Shown in pieces: positions 15,702-24,007 of a stretch of 64,000 nt of DNA. The number at the start of each line of letters is the position of its first letter. Within the stretch, counting starts at the first letter, position 1. The notes beneath the pieces are model-generated. The model ran no database searches, was not told where the DNA came from, and saw only the letters and a program-made list of their open reading frames with translations. A program made the position numbers and the translations under genes. Source of the stretch: Nocardiopsis dassonvillei subsp. dassonvillei DSM 43111 (GTDB taxonomy: Bacteria; Actinomycetota; Actinomycetes; Streptosporangiales; Streptosporangiaceae). The stretch lies in the NCBI RefSeq assembly GCF_000092985.1, contig NC_014211.1, forward strand, positions 558,001 through 622,000, given 5' to 3'.

Positions 15702-16685
15702 TTACGCCGGCTGCGGTACGGAGCCGACCGCACGGCGGTGTTCCATGATCGAACGGATGATGTCGTTGAGGTCGCGCTCGGGGCGGTACCCGATCAGCCG
15801 CGCGGCCAGCGAGGTGTCCGGGTAGCGGCGCTGCATGTCCTCGTAGCCCTCGCCGTAGGCCTCCTCGTAGTCGACGTAGGTGATCGCGCTCCTCGAACCC
15901 GCCAGCTCCACGACCCGGTCGGCCAGGCCCTTGATGGAGACCTCCTCGTGTCCGCCGAGGTTGACGGCCTGGTTGTAGGCCTCGGGGGTGTCCATCAGCC
16001 GCAGGAGCGCGGGCACCACGTCGAACACCGAGCCGAAGCAGCGGCGCTGCGTCCCCGTCCCGTACACGGTGATGGGCTCGTCCGCCAACGCCTGGTCCAC
16101 GAAGCGCGGGACCACCATCCCGTACCGGCCCGTCTGGCGGGGGCCGACCACGTTGAAGAAGCGGGTGATGACGCACGGCACGCCCGACTCGACGCCCTGC
16201 ACGTAGGCGACGAGCTCGTCCAGCCCCTTCGCCGCGGCGTAGGACCAGCGGCTCTTGGTCGCCGGTCCGTAGACGCGGTCGTCGCCCTCCTTGAGACCGT
16301 CGGCGTCGTTCTTGCCGTAGACCTCGCTGGTCGAGGCGACCATGTAGGGCACGCGGTGCGCCACGGCCGCCTCCACCACGTTCTCCGTCCCGTGCAGGTT
16401 GATCCGCAGGGAGCGCAGCGGGTTGTCGACGATGTTGTACACGCCCACGGCCGCCGCGAGGTGGAACACGGCGTCCGCCGGGGCGACCAGGGAGTCGACC
16501 AGTTCCCGGTCCAGGACGTCCCCCTCCACGAACCGGAACCCGGGCGAGCCCTGCGCCTGGACCAGGTTCGCCAGGGTCCCGGTCGACAGGTCGTCCAGGA
16601 CGGTGACCTGGTGGCCCCGGGCGATCAGGTGGTCGCACAGGTGTGAGCCGATGAAGCCGGCTCCTCCGGTGACTACAGCCTTCAT
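15702..16685 (-). CDS. NAD-dependent nucleotide-sugar epimerase/dehydratase
   Basis: 327-residue extended SDR. The NAD loop is VVTGGAGFIGSHLCDHLI at the N-terminus, and the catalytic residues are STSEVYGK (Ser/Thr) and SYAAAKGLDE (YxxxK). The FFNVVGPRQTGRYGMVVPRFV segment is typical of UDP-glucose 4-epimerase/UDP-glucuronate decarboxylase-like enzymes. It probably interconverts a UDP- or dTDP-sugar for surface glycans; the substrate is not determinable. GGAGGGG lies five bases before the ATG. It is the last of three minus-strand genes with PIG-L and WbqC. Confidence 0.85.
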   Translation of the reverse strand: MKAVVTGGAGFIGSHLCDHLIARGHQVTVLDDLSTGTLANLVQAQGSPGFRFVEGDVLDRELVDSLVAPADAVFHLAAAVGVYNIVDNPLRSLRINLHGTENVVEAAVAHRVPYMVASTSEVYGKNDADGLKEGDDRVYGPATKSRWSYAAAKGLDELVAYVQGVESGVPCVITRFFNVVGPRQTGRYGMVVPRFVDQALADEPITVYGTGTQRRCFGSVFDVVPALLRLMDTPEAYNQAVNLGGHEEVSIKGLADRVVELAGSRSAITYVDYEEAYGEGYEDMQRRYPDTSLAARLIGYRPERDLNDIIRSIMEHRRAVGSVPQPA

Positions 16686-16713
16686 GGTTTCCCCTCCACT
16701 CGGTGTTCTCTCT

Positions 16714-16738
16714 CGCCGTTCCCCGACTGGGAACGGCG
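16714..16738 (-). terminator. Hairpin between PIG-L and epimerase genes
   Basis: Perfect 10-bp stem (CGCCGTTCCC / GGGAACGGCG) with a CGACT loop. It lies in the leader of the epimerase gene, so it is either a terminator for the PIG-L transcript or an attenuator. Confidence 0.6.
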
Positions 16739-16810
16739 TGTGTGCGCGGTCGTCGCGGCCGCGCACGGTGGGGCGGCGCGCGGCACTGCCGGCCGCGGGT
16801 CCGGGAACGC

Positions 16811-17524
16811 TCAGGCCAGGCAGCGCAGCACGTGGAACCCCTCCCCGAGCGCCACGCCCGCCTGCATGCCCCGCAGGACGGCGAGGCTGCGCAGGGTGGG
16901 CTCGGAGCGGGTGTGCGGGTGCTGGTGGGACTGGGATCCGTACAGCTGCATGCCGTGGAGCTTGTCCACCACCTGCACCTCGTCCAGTTCGACGATGAGG
17001 TTGGGCGGGCACAGCGGCTCCGAGCGCCAGTGGTCGGCGGCCTCCTCGTAGGCCAGCGCCAGGCTCGGGTGGTGGCGCAGCGCGGTGTTGGACGGGCGCA
17101 GGGCGGTGTGCACCGCCTCGGCCACGGCCCGGTGGTCCTGGTTGTAACTGGAGTGGTGCGGTCCGAGCACCACGGTCGGGCGGAGCCGCTCGATGGACAG
17201 CGGGCTCTCGCGCTCGATCAGCTGGGCGAGGTCCACCCGGGCGACGGAGTCGAGCCTGAGGTGGTACTGGTCGCCGGGCAGGGCCATGTGCCAGTCGTCC
17301 CAGCGGAAGTGGTCGGCGACCTTCTTGATCTCCGCGTAGCGCTCCTCCGCTGTGGAGAAGCCCTTGGGAGACATGTCGGCCGTGTCCCCGACGGTGAGGA
17401 ACTGGACGAACACCTCGGCGCCGGCCGCCTTGGCCTTGCTCATGAGGCCGCCGCAGCCGAGCGTCTCGTCGTCGGGGTGGGGCGCGAACACCAGGATGCG
17501 TTCCTGGGACCAGTCCGTCGTCAT
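16811..17524 (-). CDS. PIG-L family (LmbE-like) zinc deacetylase
   Basis: 237 residues. The zinc motif is PHPDDETLGCGG near residue 16, and a downstream histidine sits in GPHHSSYNQDHRAVAEAV, giving the usual His-Asp-Asp/His site. The family removes acetyl groups from GlcNAc-type sugars (mycothiol precursor, GPI precursor, teicoplanin sugar). The neighbours (epimerase, WbqC, membrane GT2) argue for deacetylation of an amino-sugar in a surface glycan rather than mycothiol synthesis. That is inference. The ATG at 17524 lies at the start of the conserved strand. It has hairpins on both sides. Confidence 0.85.
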   Translation of the reverse strand: MTTDWSQERILVFAPHPDDETLGCGGLMSKAKAAGAEVFVQFLTVGDTADMSPKGFSTAEERYAEIKKVADHFRWDDWHMALPGDQYHLRLDSVARVDLAQLIERESPLSIERLRPTVVLGPHHSSYNQDHRAVAEAVHTALRPSNTALRHHPSLALAYEEAADHWRSEPLCPPNLIVELDEVQVVDKLHGMQLYGSQSHQHPHTRSEPTLRSLAVLRGMQAGVALGEGFHVLRCLA

Positions 17525-17575
17525 ACCGTTTTCCGTCCTTTGCCTAGAGAGCGATCGGGTTTTTCCCGGGGAGCG

Positions 17576-17599
17576 GCGCCGCGCCCGGTGGCGCGGCGC
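17576..17599 (-). terminator. Hairpin between WbqC and PIG-L genes
   Basis: Ten-bp stem (GCGCCGCGCC / GGCGCGGCGC) with a CGGT loop, about 20 bases after the WbqC stop. Confidence 0.55.
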
Positions 17600-17620
17600 T
17601 GTGGTGGACCCGTGTTCGGG

Positions 17621-18439
17621 TCAGCTCTGGGTTCTCGCCTGCCTGAGCACGTTCAGTGCCTCCGGGCCGGTGTTGAGGAGAAGGTCGATCGCCGACAGAC
17701 GAGGGACGAAGTCGGCTGGGGCGCGCCCGTGCTGCGGGTACACCGGGTGCCGGAAGTCCTGCCACCGGACGTCGATCCCGTAGCGGTGCAGAGTCTCGGG
17801 CTCCAGGTAGTCCCGGGCGCCGTCGCCCGAGAGCATGGTGTGCGCCCCCGTTTTGGCGCAGATCTGGGCGAGGAGCTCGCTCTTGCGGCCGGGGAAGTCC
17901 CCGATCTCACTGGCCAGCGTCAGCGGTGTGTCGATCCCGAAGCACCGCATCAGCATGCGCGTGGTCGCCACGCACAGGTCCGCGAGACCGTCCCACTCCT
18001 GTTCGTACAGGTGGGCGATTTCGTCGCGGTAATCCTTCCAGTAGGGCGCTTTGCGGTAGCAGTGTTCCGCGAGTGACTTGTAGTGTCTTGACTTCCAATT
18101 CTGACTGTTGTCAACAACTTTGTCCCGTATGCGGTCGTCCCGGCTGCCCTGGACGACCGGAACGGTCAGCAGGACGGGTTTTCCGCTGCCGCCGACGTAG
18201 TTTCGGTTCTGCCATCCGCGACGTTCGAACTGGACGTTGTCGAGGATGATGAAACGGTCGGAACGGTCAATTTTATCCAAAAGCCCCAGCCACGGAAGGT
18301 AGTGCGGCTGGTGCAGTGCCACGGTGCGTGACGCACCGTCCTGGCTGCTCATGGCGGAGCGACCCCCCGGGCTGGTGACCTGTGGGATTCGAGTGGAACC
18401 GGATGAGGATGAGGACGGAACGCCGATCACTCCGAGCAT
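17621..18439 (-). CDS. WbqC-family protein
   Basis: 272 residues from the ATG at 18439 (GGAG about nine bases upstream), or 243 from the ATG at 18352, just before the family core. The core opens VALHQPHYLPWLGLLDKIDRSDRFIILDNVQFERRGWQNRN, the WbqC signature; later segments are NSQNWKSRHYKSLAEHCYRKAPYW and IGDFPGRKSELLAQICAKTGA. WbqC proteins occur in O-antigen and capsule clusters and are linked to amino-acid or N-acyl sugar decoration, but their chemistry is poorly known. The first 29 residues of the long form are Ser/Pro-rich and probably untranslated or disordered. GC content upstream is low. Confidence 0.85.
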   Translation of the reverse strand: MLGVIGVPSSSSSGSTRIPQVTSPGGRSAMSSQDGASRTVALHQPHYLPWLGLLDKIDRSDRFIILDNVQFERRGWQNRNYVGGSGKPVLLTVPVVQGSRDDRIRDKVVDNSQNWKSRHYKSLAEHCYRKAPYWKDYRDEIAHLYEQEWDGLADLCVATTRMLMRCFGIDTPLTLASEIGDFPGRKSELLAQICAKTGAHTMLSGDGARDYLEPETLHRYGIDVRWQDFRHPVYPQHGRAPADFVPRLSAIDLLLNTGPEALNVLRQARTQS

Positions 18440-18700
18440 TCTCCTTCTCTCCGCTGGTCACTTTCCGCAGAATTTTCCAGAACCTGGACAATGATGGACA
18501 AACCACAGACGAGCCGTAGCTACAGCTCACAAATATCCTCTTATGGTTACCATCTTCCGCAAGCCCGTGTATACGATTTGTGTGGCCTACATAGGACGCG
18601 AACCCGGGTGAACCTCTCGGTGTCGTAGGGCGTCAAGCTAACACCGACTTTGCGGGTTGATGTCGGTCCGAAACCGAGAACTTCGGAGGGTCCTAGCGCT

Positions 18701-20224
18701 GTGCGTACCGCACGTTTCATAGGCGGCCTGCTGATCGGGCTCATCGCCCTCGCCCTGGCCGCGGCACTCTTTGTCTACTGGTTCGGCTACGCGACGGACG
18801 TGGCCGAGGCCTCCGGCCTCGGCGCCCTGGGTTACGTGTTCCTGTGGTTGGCCTTCGGCGCCAACCTGCTGCTGTGGACCACCGTCGGACTCGTGCGCCT
18901 GGGCGAGGACTCGGTGCGCGCCGTGCTCCGGTCACCGCGCGCCGGACACCGCGGCGCCGTCGGGGGCGGGGCCCGCGAACGCGTCCTGGTGGGCGCGGGC
19001 GGTTCCGGCGGCGCCGCACTCGCCGAGAGGGGCGGCGACGCCTCCGAGGGGGGCGCCTCGGCGGCCGTGGCGGCCCGGGCGGAGGGTTCCGGGCGGGAGG
19101 TGTCCCTGGCCGTCATCATCCCGGCGCACAACGAGGAACCCGTCATCGGCGGCGCCATCGCCTCCGCCATGGGGCTGTTCGAACGCTGGGACATCTACGT
19201 GGTCTCGGACTCGTCGAGGGACTCCACCGCCCAGATCGCGGCCAAGACCGGCGTGAACGTCCTCGAACTCCTCGCCAACCGCGGCAAGGCCGGGGCCATC
19301 GAGGCGGTCATCGAGGAGTTCTCGCTGACCGACAACTACGACGGCGTCCTCATCCTGGACGCCGACACCGAGCTCGACCCCGGGTACGTGGAGGGCGCCC
19401 GGAGGCAGCTGGCCGACCCGTCGGTGGCGGCGGTCGCGGGCTTCGTCGTCTCGGAGTGGAAGCCCGGGGAGCGCGGTTTCGTCGGCCGGATGATCTCGGC
19501 CTACCGGGACCGCCTGTACTTCATGCTCCAGTACCTCATGCGCTTCGGGCAGACCTGGCGGCACGCCAACACGGCCTTCATCGTGCCCGGCTTCGCCAGC
19601 GTCTACCGCAGCGAGGCGCTCAGGGAGATCGACGTCAACCCCAAGGGGCTGGTGATCGAGGACTTCAACATGACCTTCGAGGTGCACCACAAGCGCCTCG
19701 GCAGGGTCTCGATGAACCCCGACACCAAGGCCTACAGCCAGGACCCGTTCACCTTCCGGGACTACTACAAGCAGGTCACCAGGTGGACGCTGGGCTTCTG
19801 GCAGACCATCCGGCGCCACCGGGTGTGGCCGAGCCTGTTCTGGGCCTGCCTGGCGCTGTACATCCTGGAGGTGGTCCTGGTCTCCGCCGTGCTGCTGGTC
19901 ACCACCGTGGTCGGCCTGTTCGTCCTGGCGGGGACGCTGGGCGGCGAGTTCTTCCTGAGCCTGCCGTTCGTCGGGGAGGCCTTCACCGCGGTGACGGCCT
20001 TCCTGCCGCTGCTGGCGATCGCCATCGGCCTGTTCATCCCGGACTACATGCTCACCTGCCTGATGGCGGCGATCCGGCGGCGGCCGTCCTACCTGGTCTA
20101 CGGCCTGCTCTTCTTCCCGATCCGGCTCGTGGACGCCTACCTCGCGCTGCGGATGATCCCCAAGGCGTGGACCACCGAGTCCGACGGCCGGTGGAGCAGC
20201 CCGGACCGCGTCTCGGGCAGGTGA
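18701..20224 (+). CDS. Membrane glycosyltransferase, family 2 (processive type)
   Basis: 507 residues from the GTG at 18701 (GGAGGG ten bases upstream). Two N-terminal membrane helices (~5-70) are followed by a Gly/Ala-rich linker (~85-130) and a GT-A domain. The domain contains VIIPAHNEEPVIGGAI, DADTELDPGY (catalytic DxD region) and QVTRWTLGFWQT (Q/RxxRW), as in cellulose/poly-GlcNAc/hyaluronan synthases. About four C-terminal membrane helices follow. The nucleotide-binding aspartate motif reads VVSDSSRDST instead of the usual DDxS. It probably extends or exports a glycan chain from a UDP-sugar. It is divergent from WbqC. Confidence 0.85.
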   Translation: MRTARFIGGLLIGLIALALAAALFVYWFGYATDVAEASGLGALGYVFLWLAFGANLLLWTTVGLVRLGEDSVRAVLRSPRAGHRGAVGGGARERVLVGAGGSGGAALAERGGDASEGGASAAVAARAEGSGREVSLAVIIPAHNEEPVIGGAIASAMGLFERWDIYVVSDSSRDSTAQIAAKTGVNVLELLANRGKAGAIEAVIEEFSLTDNYDGVLILDADTELDPGYVEGARRQLADPSVAAVAGFVVSEWKPGERGFVGRMISAYRDRLYFMLQYLMRFGQTWRHANTAFIVPGFASVYRSEALREIDVNPKGLVIEDFNMTFEVHHKRLGRVSMNPDTKAYSQDPFTFRDYYKQVTRWTLGFWQTIRRHRVWPSLFWACLALYILEVVLVSAVLLVTTVVGLFVLAGTLGGEFFLSLPFVGEAFTAVTAFLPLLAIAIGLFIPDYMLTCLMAAIRRRPSYLVYGLLFFPIRLVDAYLALRMIPKAWTTESDGRWSSPDRVSGR

Positions 20225-20258
20225 CCCGACCTGCGGTGACGTGAGATCGTCCGGCCCC

Positions 20259-20284
20259 GGGTACCCCGGGCGCCCGGGGTACCG
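20259..20284 (+). terminator. Terminator after the GT2 gene
   Basis: Near-perfect palindrome centred on GGTACCCCGGG-CG-CCCGGGGTACC, 36 bases after the GT2 stop. Confidence 0.65.
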
Positions 20285-20365
20285 GACAGCGTTTAGGCTG
20301 ATTTTCGCCCGCCCGCGGACCTGTCTCGCCGGAGCGGGGACGCAGTCGTCTGAGGGGGATCAGCC

Positions 20366-20773
20366 GTGGACAAGAGGCGCGTGTCGTTCGCGTTGTACCG
20401 GGTGCTCGCGTACGTGACCGGAGTCTTCCTGCTGGGCCTGACCTTCGTGGCCATGCCCGCCAAGTACCTGGTCGGGGAGACCGCCCGCTTCTCCCTGGTG
20501 GGCGCGCCGCAGGGCCTGGAGCACTGGTTCGGCCCCGAGTCGCCGCTCATGCTCTACATCGCGATGCCGCACGGCTACATCTACATGGCCTACGTCTTCG
20601 TGGTCCTGTGGGTCGCCCTGGACCGCCGCTGGAGCGCCTCCCGCACGCTGGGCGTGGCGCTCGCGGGCACCATCCCCGTGCTCGGCTTCGTGGTCGAGCA
20701 CCGGATCGTGCGCTCGGAGCAGGCCAAGGACCGCGAGGCCGGACGGGCTCAGGAGCCCGCGACCGCGGGCTGA
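20366..20773 (+). CDS. DUF3817-family integral membrane protein
   Basis: 135 residues with three membrane helices. The sequence FALYRVLAYVTGVFLLGLTFVAMPAKYL and IAMPHGYIYMAYVFVVLWVALDRRW match the DUF3817 family, which in bacteria is often annotated as an integral membrane protein of unknown function. The GTG start at 20366 has GAGGGGG upstream and a TAGGCT -10 candidate at 20294-20299. The last 25 bases overlap the end of the convergent SURF1 gene. Confidence 0.85.
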   Translation: MDKRRVSFALYRVLAYVTGVFLLGLTFVAMPAKYLVGETARFSLVGAPQGLEHWFGPESPLMLYIAMPHGYIYMAYVFVVLWVALDRRWSASRTLGVALAGTIPVLGFVVEHRIVRSEQAKDREAGRAQEPATAG

Positions 20774-21510
20774 TCCTCCCGGGAGCCGCCCTCGCGCAGC
20801 TCCCGGCGCATCAGCAGGATCCAGAAGACCACGGCGGAGACGCCGAACATCGCCCACTGCACGGTGTAGCTGAGGCTGCGCCAGTTGACGGTGAACCCCG
20901 TGGGCGGCTCGGGCGGCGGCGCGGGGACGAGCGAGGCGGTGGCAGGGTCCGTCTCGGGCAGGGTGACGTATCCCTCGTAGAGCGGGTGGTCCCACTCGTT
21001 GACGAGCACGGACGTGGCGATGCGCTCGACCTGGCCCTCGGAGACGTCCACCGGCACGACCCCCTCCGAGCCCGCCGGAGGCAGCAGCCAGCCGGTGACC
21101 GTGACCTCGCCCCCCGGCACGGGCGGGATGTCCTGGCCCTCCTCGGCCCAGCCCCGGTTGACGGTGACGGCGGCGCCGCCGTCGTCGGTGACCAGGGGGA
21201 CGATGACGTCGTAGCCGCGCACGCCGTCCACGACGCGCGGCACCAGCAGCTGGGCGTCGGCGTCGTAGCTGCCGCTGGCCTCCACCGCGCTGTTGGCGAA
21301 GGAGTCCGGGCGCATGTACTGGCCCGGTTCGAGCAGGTCCGAGACGGGCACGGCGCCGGCCAGGTCCGCGACCGGGTTGGTGATGACCTCGCGGTCGGGT
21401 TCGAAGGCGCGGACGAACTGCCAGGCGGTACCGGCGACGCAGACGACGCCGACCAGCAGGGCGAGCAGGTGGATGCCGAGCCACCGTGGGCTGAGGAGCG
21501 GTGATCTCAC
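20749..21510 (-). CDS. SURF1-family cytochrome oxidase assembly protein
   Basis: 253 residues. One membrane helix lies near each end (LGIHLLALLVGVVCVAGTAWQF and VQWAMFGVSAVVFWILLM), with an extracytoplasmic domain between them, the SURF1 topology. SURF1 assists heme a insertion or assembly of aa3-type cytochrome c oxidase. Conserved stretches include VNRGWAEEG and VNWRSLSYTVQWAMF. The GTG start at 21510 is preceded by a TAGCCT hexamer with six bases between them, which suggests a leaderless mRNA. Confidence 0.88.
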   Translation of the reverse strand: MRSPLLSPRWLGIHLLALLVGVVCVAGTAWQFVRAFEPDREVITNPVADLAGAVPVSDLLEPGQYMRPDSFANSAVEASGSYDADAQLLVPRVVDGVRGYDVIVPLVTDDGGAAVTVNRGWAEEGQDIPPVPGGEVTVTGWLLPPAGSEGVVPVDVSEGQVERIATSVLVNEWDHPLYEGYVTLPETDPATASLVPAPPPEPPTGFTVNWRSLSYTVQWAMFGVSAVVFWILLMRRELREGGSREDQPAVAGS

Positions 21511-21516
21511 CAGACC

Positions 21517-21522
21517 AGGCTA
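21517..21522 (-). promoter_or_regulatory. -10 of the likely leaderless SURF1 promoter
   Basis: TAGCCT on the minus strand, six bases before the GTG start of the SURF1 gene. There is no Shine-Dalgarno. Confidence 0.45.
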
Positions 21523-22030
21523 AGCGTGGTCCCCGAGCGCCCCGTCATGACCCCGGTTTGACGCTACGCACACGGGCTTGGCCCGCCGCCTGCCGAGGAA
21601 TGACGATCACTTTAAGTAGTTCATCGTGACTCAGGGTTGTTCTTCGAGGTTGTGGTGGGTAGTGTCTCCATCAACGCGGGACGACCGGGTCGTTTCCGCG
21701 GCAGGCCTTCAAGGCCGCGACTCCAGGGGGGAGGAGTCGCCGGCCGCTTCCCAGCGCGAGGGTCGCTTCCGTACTTTGAGGGGGGATGCGGAAGCGACCC
21801 TCGCCACCTCGTAGGCGGGGGCGTTCCCACAGGTCAGTGGGGGCGCCCCCGTCGTTTCCGTTTTCCGTGTGGTTTTTCGGAACGCGGATCTCAGCGGGGG
21901 CGTGCACGGAAGTCGCTCCAGAGGTCACCGCCCGGGGATGCCCGGCTTCCGGCTCCTCCTCCGGGAGGAGGACCTTCTTCAGGACCTCGGGCGCTGCGTC
22001 CGGACCGAGTCGCCGCAGATCGTCGATGGT
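21523..22030. other. Gene-free region with several large hairpins
   Basis: No frame resembles a protein. Strong inverted repeats are present: 21717-21724 with 21733-21740 (8 bp), and the major one, a perfect 16-bp stem 21756-21771 with 21789-21804 and a 17-base loop. The composition differs from the flanks, with T-rich patches near 21600-21690 and 21850-21890. It may hold a structured RNA or the remains of a small mobile sequence. Confidence 0.5.
21756..21804. repeat. Perfect 16-bp inverted repeat
   Basis: Left arm GCGAGGGTCGCTTCCG (21756-21771), 17-base loop, right arm 21789-21804. It is not adjacent to the end of any gene, so it is not an obvious terminator. Confidence 0.8.
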
Positions 22031-22077
22031 GGCGGCGGGGAACCGGACTCTGTGCTCCGTGCGTGTTCCCCGCCGCC
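22031..22077 (-). terminator. Hairpin downstream of the DinB gene
   Basis: 13-bp perfect stem (GGCGGCGGGGAAC / GTTCCCCGCCGCC) with a 21-base loop, about 38 bases after the DinB stop on the minus strand. Confidence 0.55.
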
Positions 22078-22114
22078 GGTACCGCCCGGCAACCGGTTCG
22101 GGTGGGCGTGCGTG

Positions 22115-22648
22115 TCAGCCCATGCTCTTCTGGCCGTCCAGGGCCTCGCGCAGGATGTCGGCGTGCCCGCAGTGCTGCGCTGTCTCGCGGATGACGTGCA
22201 GCAGCACGTCGCGGGCGGACCAGGACGCGCCCTCGGGGAACCACGGCGCGTCCGGGAGCCGGTGGCTGACCTCCAGGTCCGGCAGGCCGTTGACGAGCTC
22301 CTCGGTCTCCCGCGCGGCCAGTGCGTAGTCCGCCAGGACGCCGTCGAGGGTCTCGCCCTCCAGCAACCGGAAGCTGTCGGCCTGCTCCTCCCAGGTGGCC
22401 GGGTCCTCGTAGTCCACCTTCGGGTGGACCGCTCCCTCACGGACGAACCGGATCCAGTTGCGCTCGGCCCGGGTCACGTGCTTGACCAGCCCGCCGAGGG
22501 TCAGTTCGCTCACCGTGGTGCGCCGCGCGGCCTGTTCGTCGTCCAGGCCCCGGACCGTGAGGCGCAGGAAGTCGCGCTGGTCCTCCAGGAACCGCAGGAG
22601 GCTCGCGCGCTCCACGTCCACCGTGCTCGTCGCCGTCGTGACCACCAT
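22115..22648 (-). CDS. DinB-family protein
   Basis: 177 residues from the ATG at 22648 (GAGAAAG nine bases upstream). It is a four-helix DinB/mycothiol-dependent-enzyme-like fold: LLRFLEDQRDFLRLTVRGLDDEQAARRTT, LGGLVKHVTRAERNWIRF and DVLLHVIRETAQHCGHADILREALDG. The three metal-binding histidines are present as H in VKHV, H in VLLHV/TAQHCGH and H in CGHADI. In actinomycetes such proteins are often thiol (mycothiol/bacillithiol) transferases or hydrolases; the substrate is unknown. It is divergent from the hydrolase gene at 22807. Confidence 0.85.
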   Translation of the reverse strand: MVVTTATSTVDVERASLLRFLEDQRDFLRLTVRGLDDEQAARRTTVSELTLGGLVKHVTRAERNWIRFVREGAVHPKVDYEDPATWEEQADSFRLLEGETLDGVLADYALAARETEELVNGLPDLEVSHRLPDAPWFPEGASWSARDVLLHVIRETAQHCGHADILREALDGQKSMG

Positions 22649-22806
22649 GACCACCGCTTTCTCGCCCTGCCCGACTCGGTACACGAGGACTCTAGGGAGA
22701 GTGGAGGTCAGTTACGGTCCTCCACCGGACGGAAAACGGGAGGAAAGGGTGCGGCCCCGAACGGGGCTCTGCCGATAGCCTGGCGTTCTGGCGACTCGGA
22801 GGTTCC

Positions 22807-23574
22807 ATGACCTTGATTCCGCTCCAGTACCGGCTCGACGGACCCCGGCACGCGCCCGTCGTACTGCTCGTGCCGCCCTTCGGCACCACGATGTCGGTCT
22901 GGGAACCGCAGCTGCCCGAACTCACCCGCGACCACAGGGTCCTGCGGGTCAACCACCGGGGGCACGGCTCCTCTCCGGCCCCGGAGGGCCCCTACACCGT
23001 CGAGGAACTCGCCCTGGACCTGCTCGGAGTCCTGGAGGCCCAGGGCCTGACCCGGGTCCACGCGGTGGGCGCCGGGCTCGGCGGGGCGCTGCTGGTGTGG
23101 ATCGCGGCCAACTCGCCGCGCACCCTGGAACGCCTCGTGCTGCTGGCCGCGGCGCCCCGCACCCCGCGGACGCACCGGTGGGACCTCCTCGCCTCCCGGG
23201 TGCGCTCGTCGGGCCTGGACTCGGTGACCGCGGACGTGGTGCGGCCCTGGTTCACCCCGGACATGGGCGAGGAGCGGCCGCGGGTCGTGGCCCGGCTGAC
23301 CGAGGAGTTCGGCGGGCTCGACCCGGAGGGCTTCGCCGCGGTCTGCGACGCCGTGGCCGGGATGGACCAGCGCCACCTGGTGGCCTCCGTGCGGGTGCCG
23401 ACCCTGGTGGTGTCGGCCGCCCACGACCCGATGCTGCCGCCCGGCCACGGCCGGAGGCTGGCGGACGGGATCCCCGAAGCCCGGTTCGAGGTGGTCTCCG
23501 GCGCCGCGCACCTGCTCGGGGTCGAGCGCGCGGACCGGGTGAACGAGCTGCTGTTGGAGCACCTGTCCGGCTGA
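22807..23574 (+). CDS. Alpha/beta hydrolase fold protein lacking the nucleophile serine
   Basis: 255 residues most like 3-oxoadipate enol-lactonase (PcaD) proteins: VVLLVPPFGTTMSVWEPQLPELTRDHRVLRVNHRGHGSS at the start, acid VVSAAHDPMLPP and histidine SGAAHLLGVERAD near the end. The nucleophile elbow reads VGAGLGGA (residues 87-94), so Gly90 replaces the expected serine of G-x-S-x-G. Lactonase or esterase activity by the standard mechanism is therefore not expected. It could be a pseudoenzyme, a binding protein or a cofactorless enzyme of another type. CGGAGG lies before the ATG; the sequence is otherwise intact. Confidence 0.85.
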   Translation: MTLIPLQYRLDGPRHAPVVLLVPPFGTTMSVWEPQLPELTRDHRVLRVNHRGHGSSPAPEGPYTVEELALDLLGVLEAQGLTRVHAVGAGLGGALLVWIAANSPRTLERLVLLAAAPRTPRTHRWDLLASRVRSSGLDSVTADVVRPWFTPDMGEERPRVVARLTEEFGGLDPEGFAAVCDAVAGMDQRHLVASVRVPTLVVSAAHDPMLPPGHGRRLADGIPEARFEVVSGAAHLLGVERADRVNELLLEHLSG

Positions 23575-23599
23575 GGGGAGCCCGTCCGGGGAGGCGGGA

Positions 23600-24007
23600 T
23601 CAGACCTGCGCCAGGGGGATCAGCGGGCTGTTGATCTCCAGCAGGTAGCCGTCGGGGTCGCGGAAGTGCGCCGCGCGGATACCCCATGCGGTCCAGTCGC
23701 GCGGCTCCATCACCTGCCGGGCGCCGTCCGAGACCAGTCTGGCGGCCGTGGCGTCGACGTCGTCCACCTCGAAGATCACCGCGAACCGGTCCTGGTTGGG
23801 CAGCGCCGGGTCGGCGGTGTCGGTCTCCAGGGCCTCCGCCATCACCTCGCGCTGGTTGATCGCCAGCCGGGTCCCCGACTCGACGTCGAACTCCGCGTAG
23901 CGGCTACCCTCGTCCCCGCGCAGCACGGGGAGCTTGAGCACCTCGGAGTAGAAGCGGAAGCAGGCCTCGTAGTCGTTGACGAGGAGCCGGATGTAGCTGC
24001 AGCGCAT
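23600..24007 (-). CDS. VOC (glyoxalase/bleomycin-resistance) family protein
   Basis: 135 residues, two beta-alpha-beta-beta-beta modules. Module 1 is YIRLLVNDYEACFRFYSEVLKLPVLRG and module 2 contains FAVIFEVDDVDATAARLVSDGARQV and GIRAAHFRDPDGYLLEINSPL. The conserved C-terminal FRDPDGYLLEI and Glu are typical metal-ligand positions, but the first-module ligand is not obvious. Substrate unknown. The ATG at 24007 has AGGAG upstream. It converges with the hydrolase gene, with 25 bp between the stops. Confidence 0.85.
   Translation of the reverse strand: MRCSYIRLLVNDYEACFRFYSEVLKLPVLRGDEGSRYAEFDVESGTRLAINQREVMAEALETDTADPALPNQDRFAVIFEVDDVDATAARLVSDGARQVMEPRDWTAWGIRAAHFRDPDGYLLEINSPLIPLAQV

Noticed and set aside
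21671..21928. 85-codon minus-strand frame in the hairpin-rich gap
   Set aside because: No ribosome site, runs through the inverted repeats, and shows no recognisable motif.
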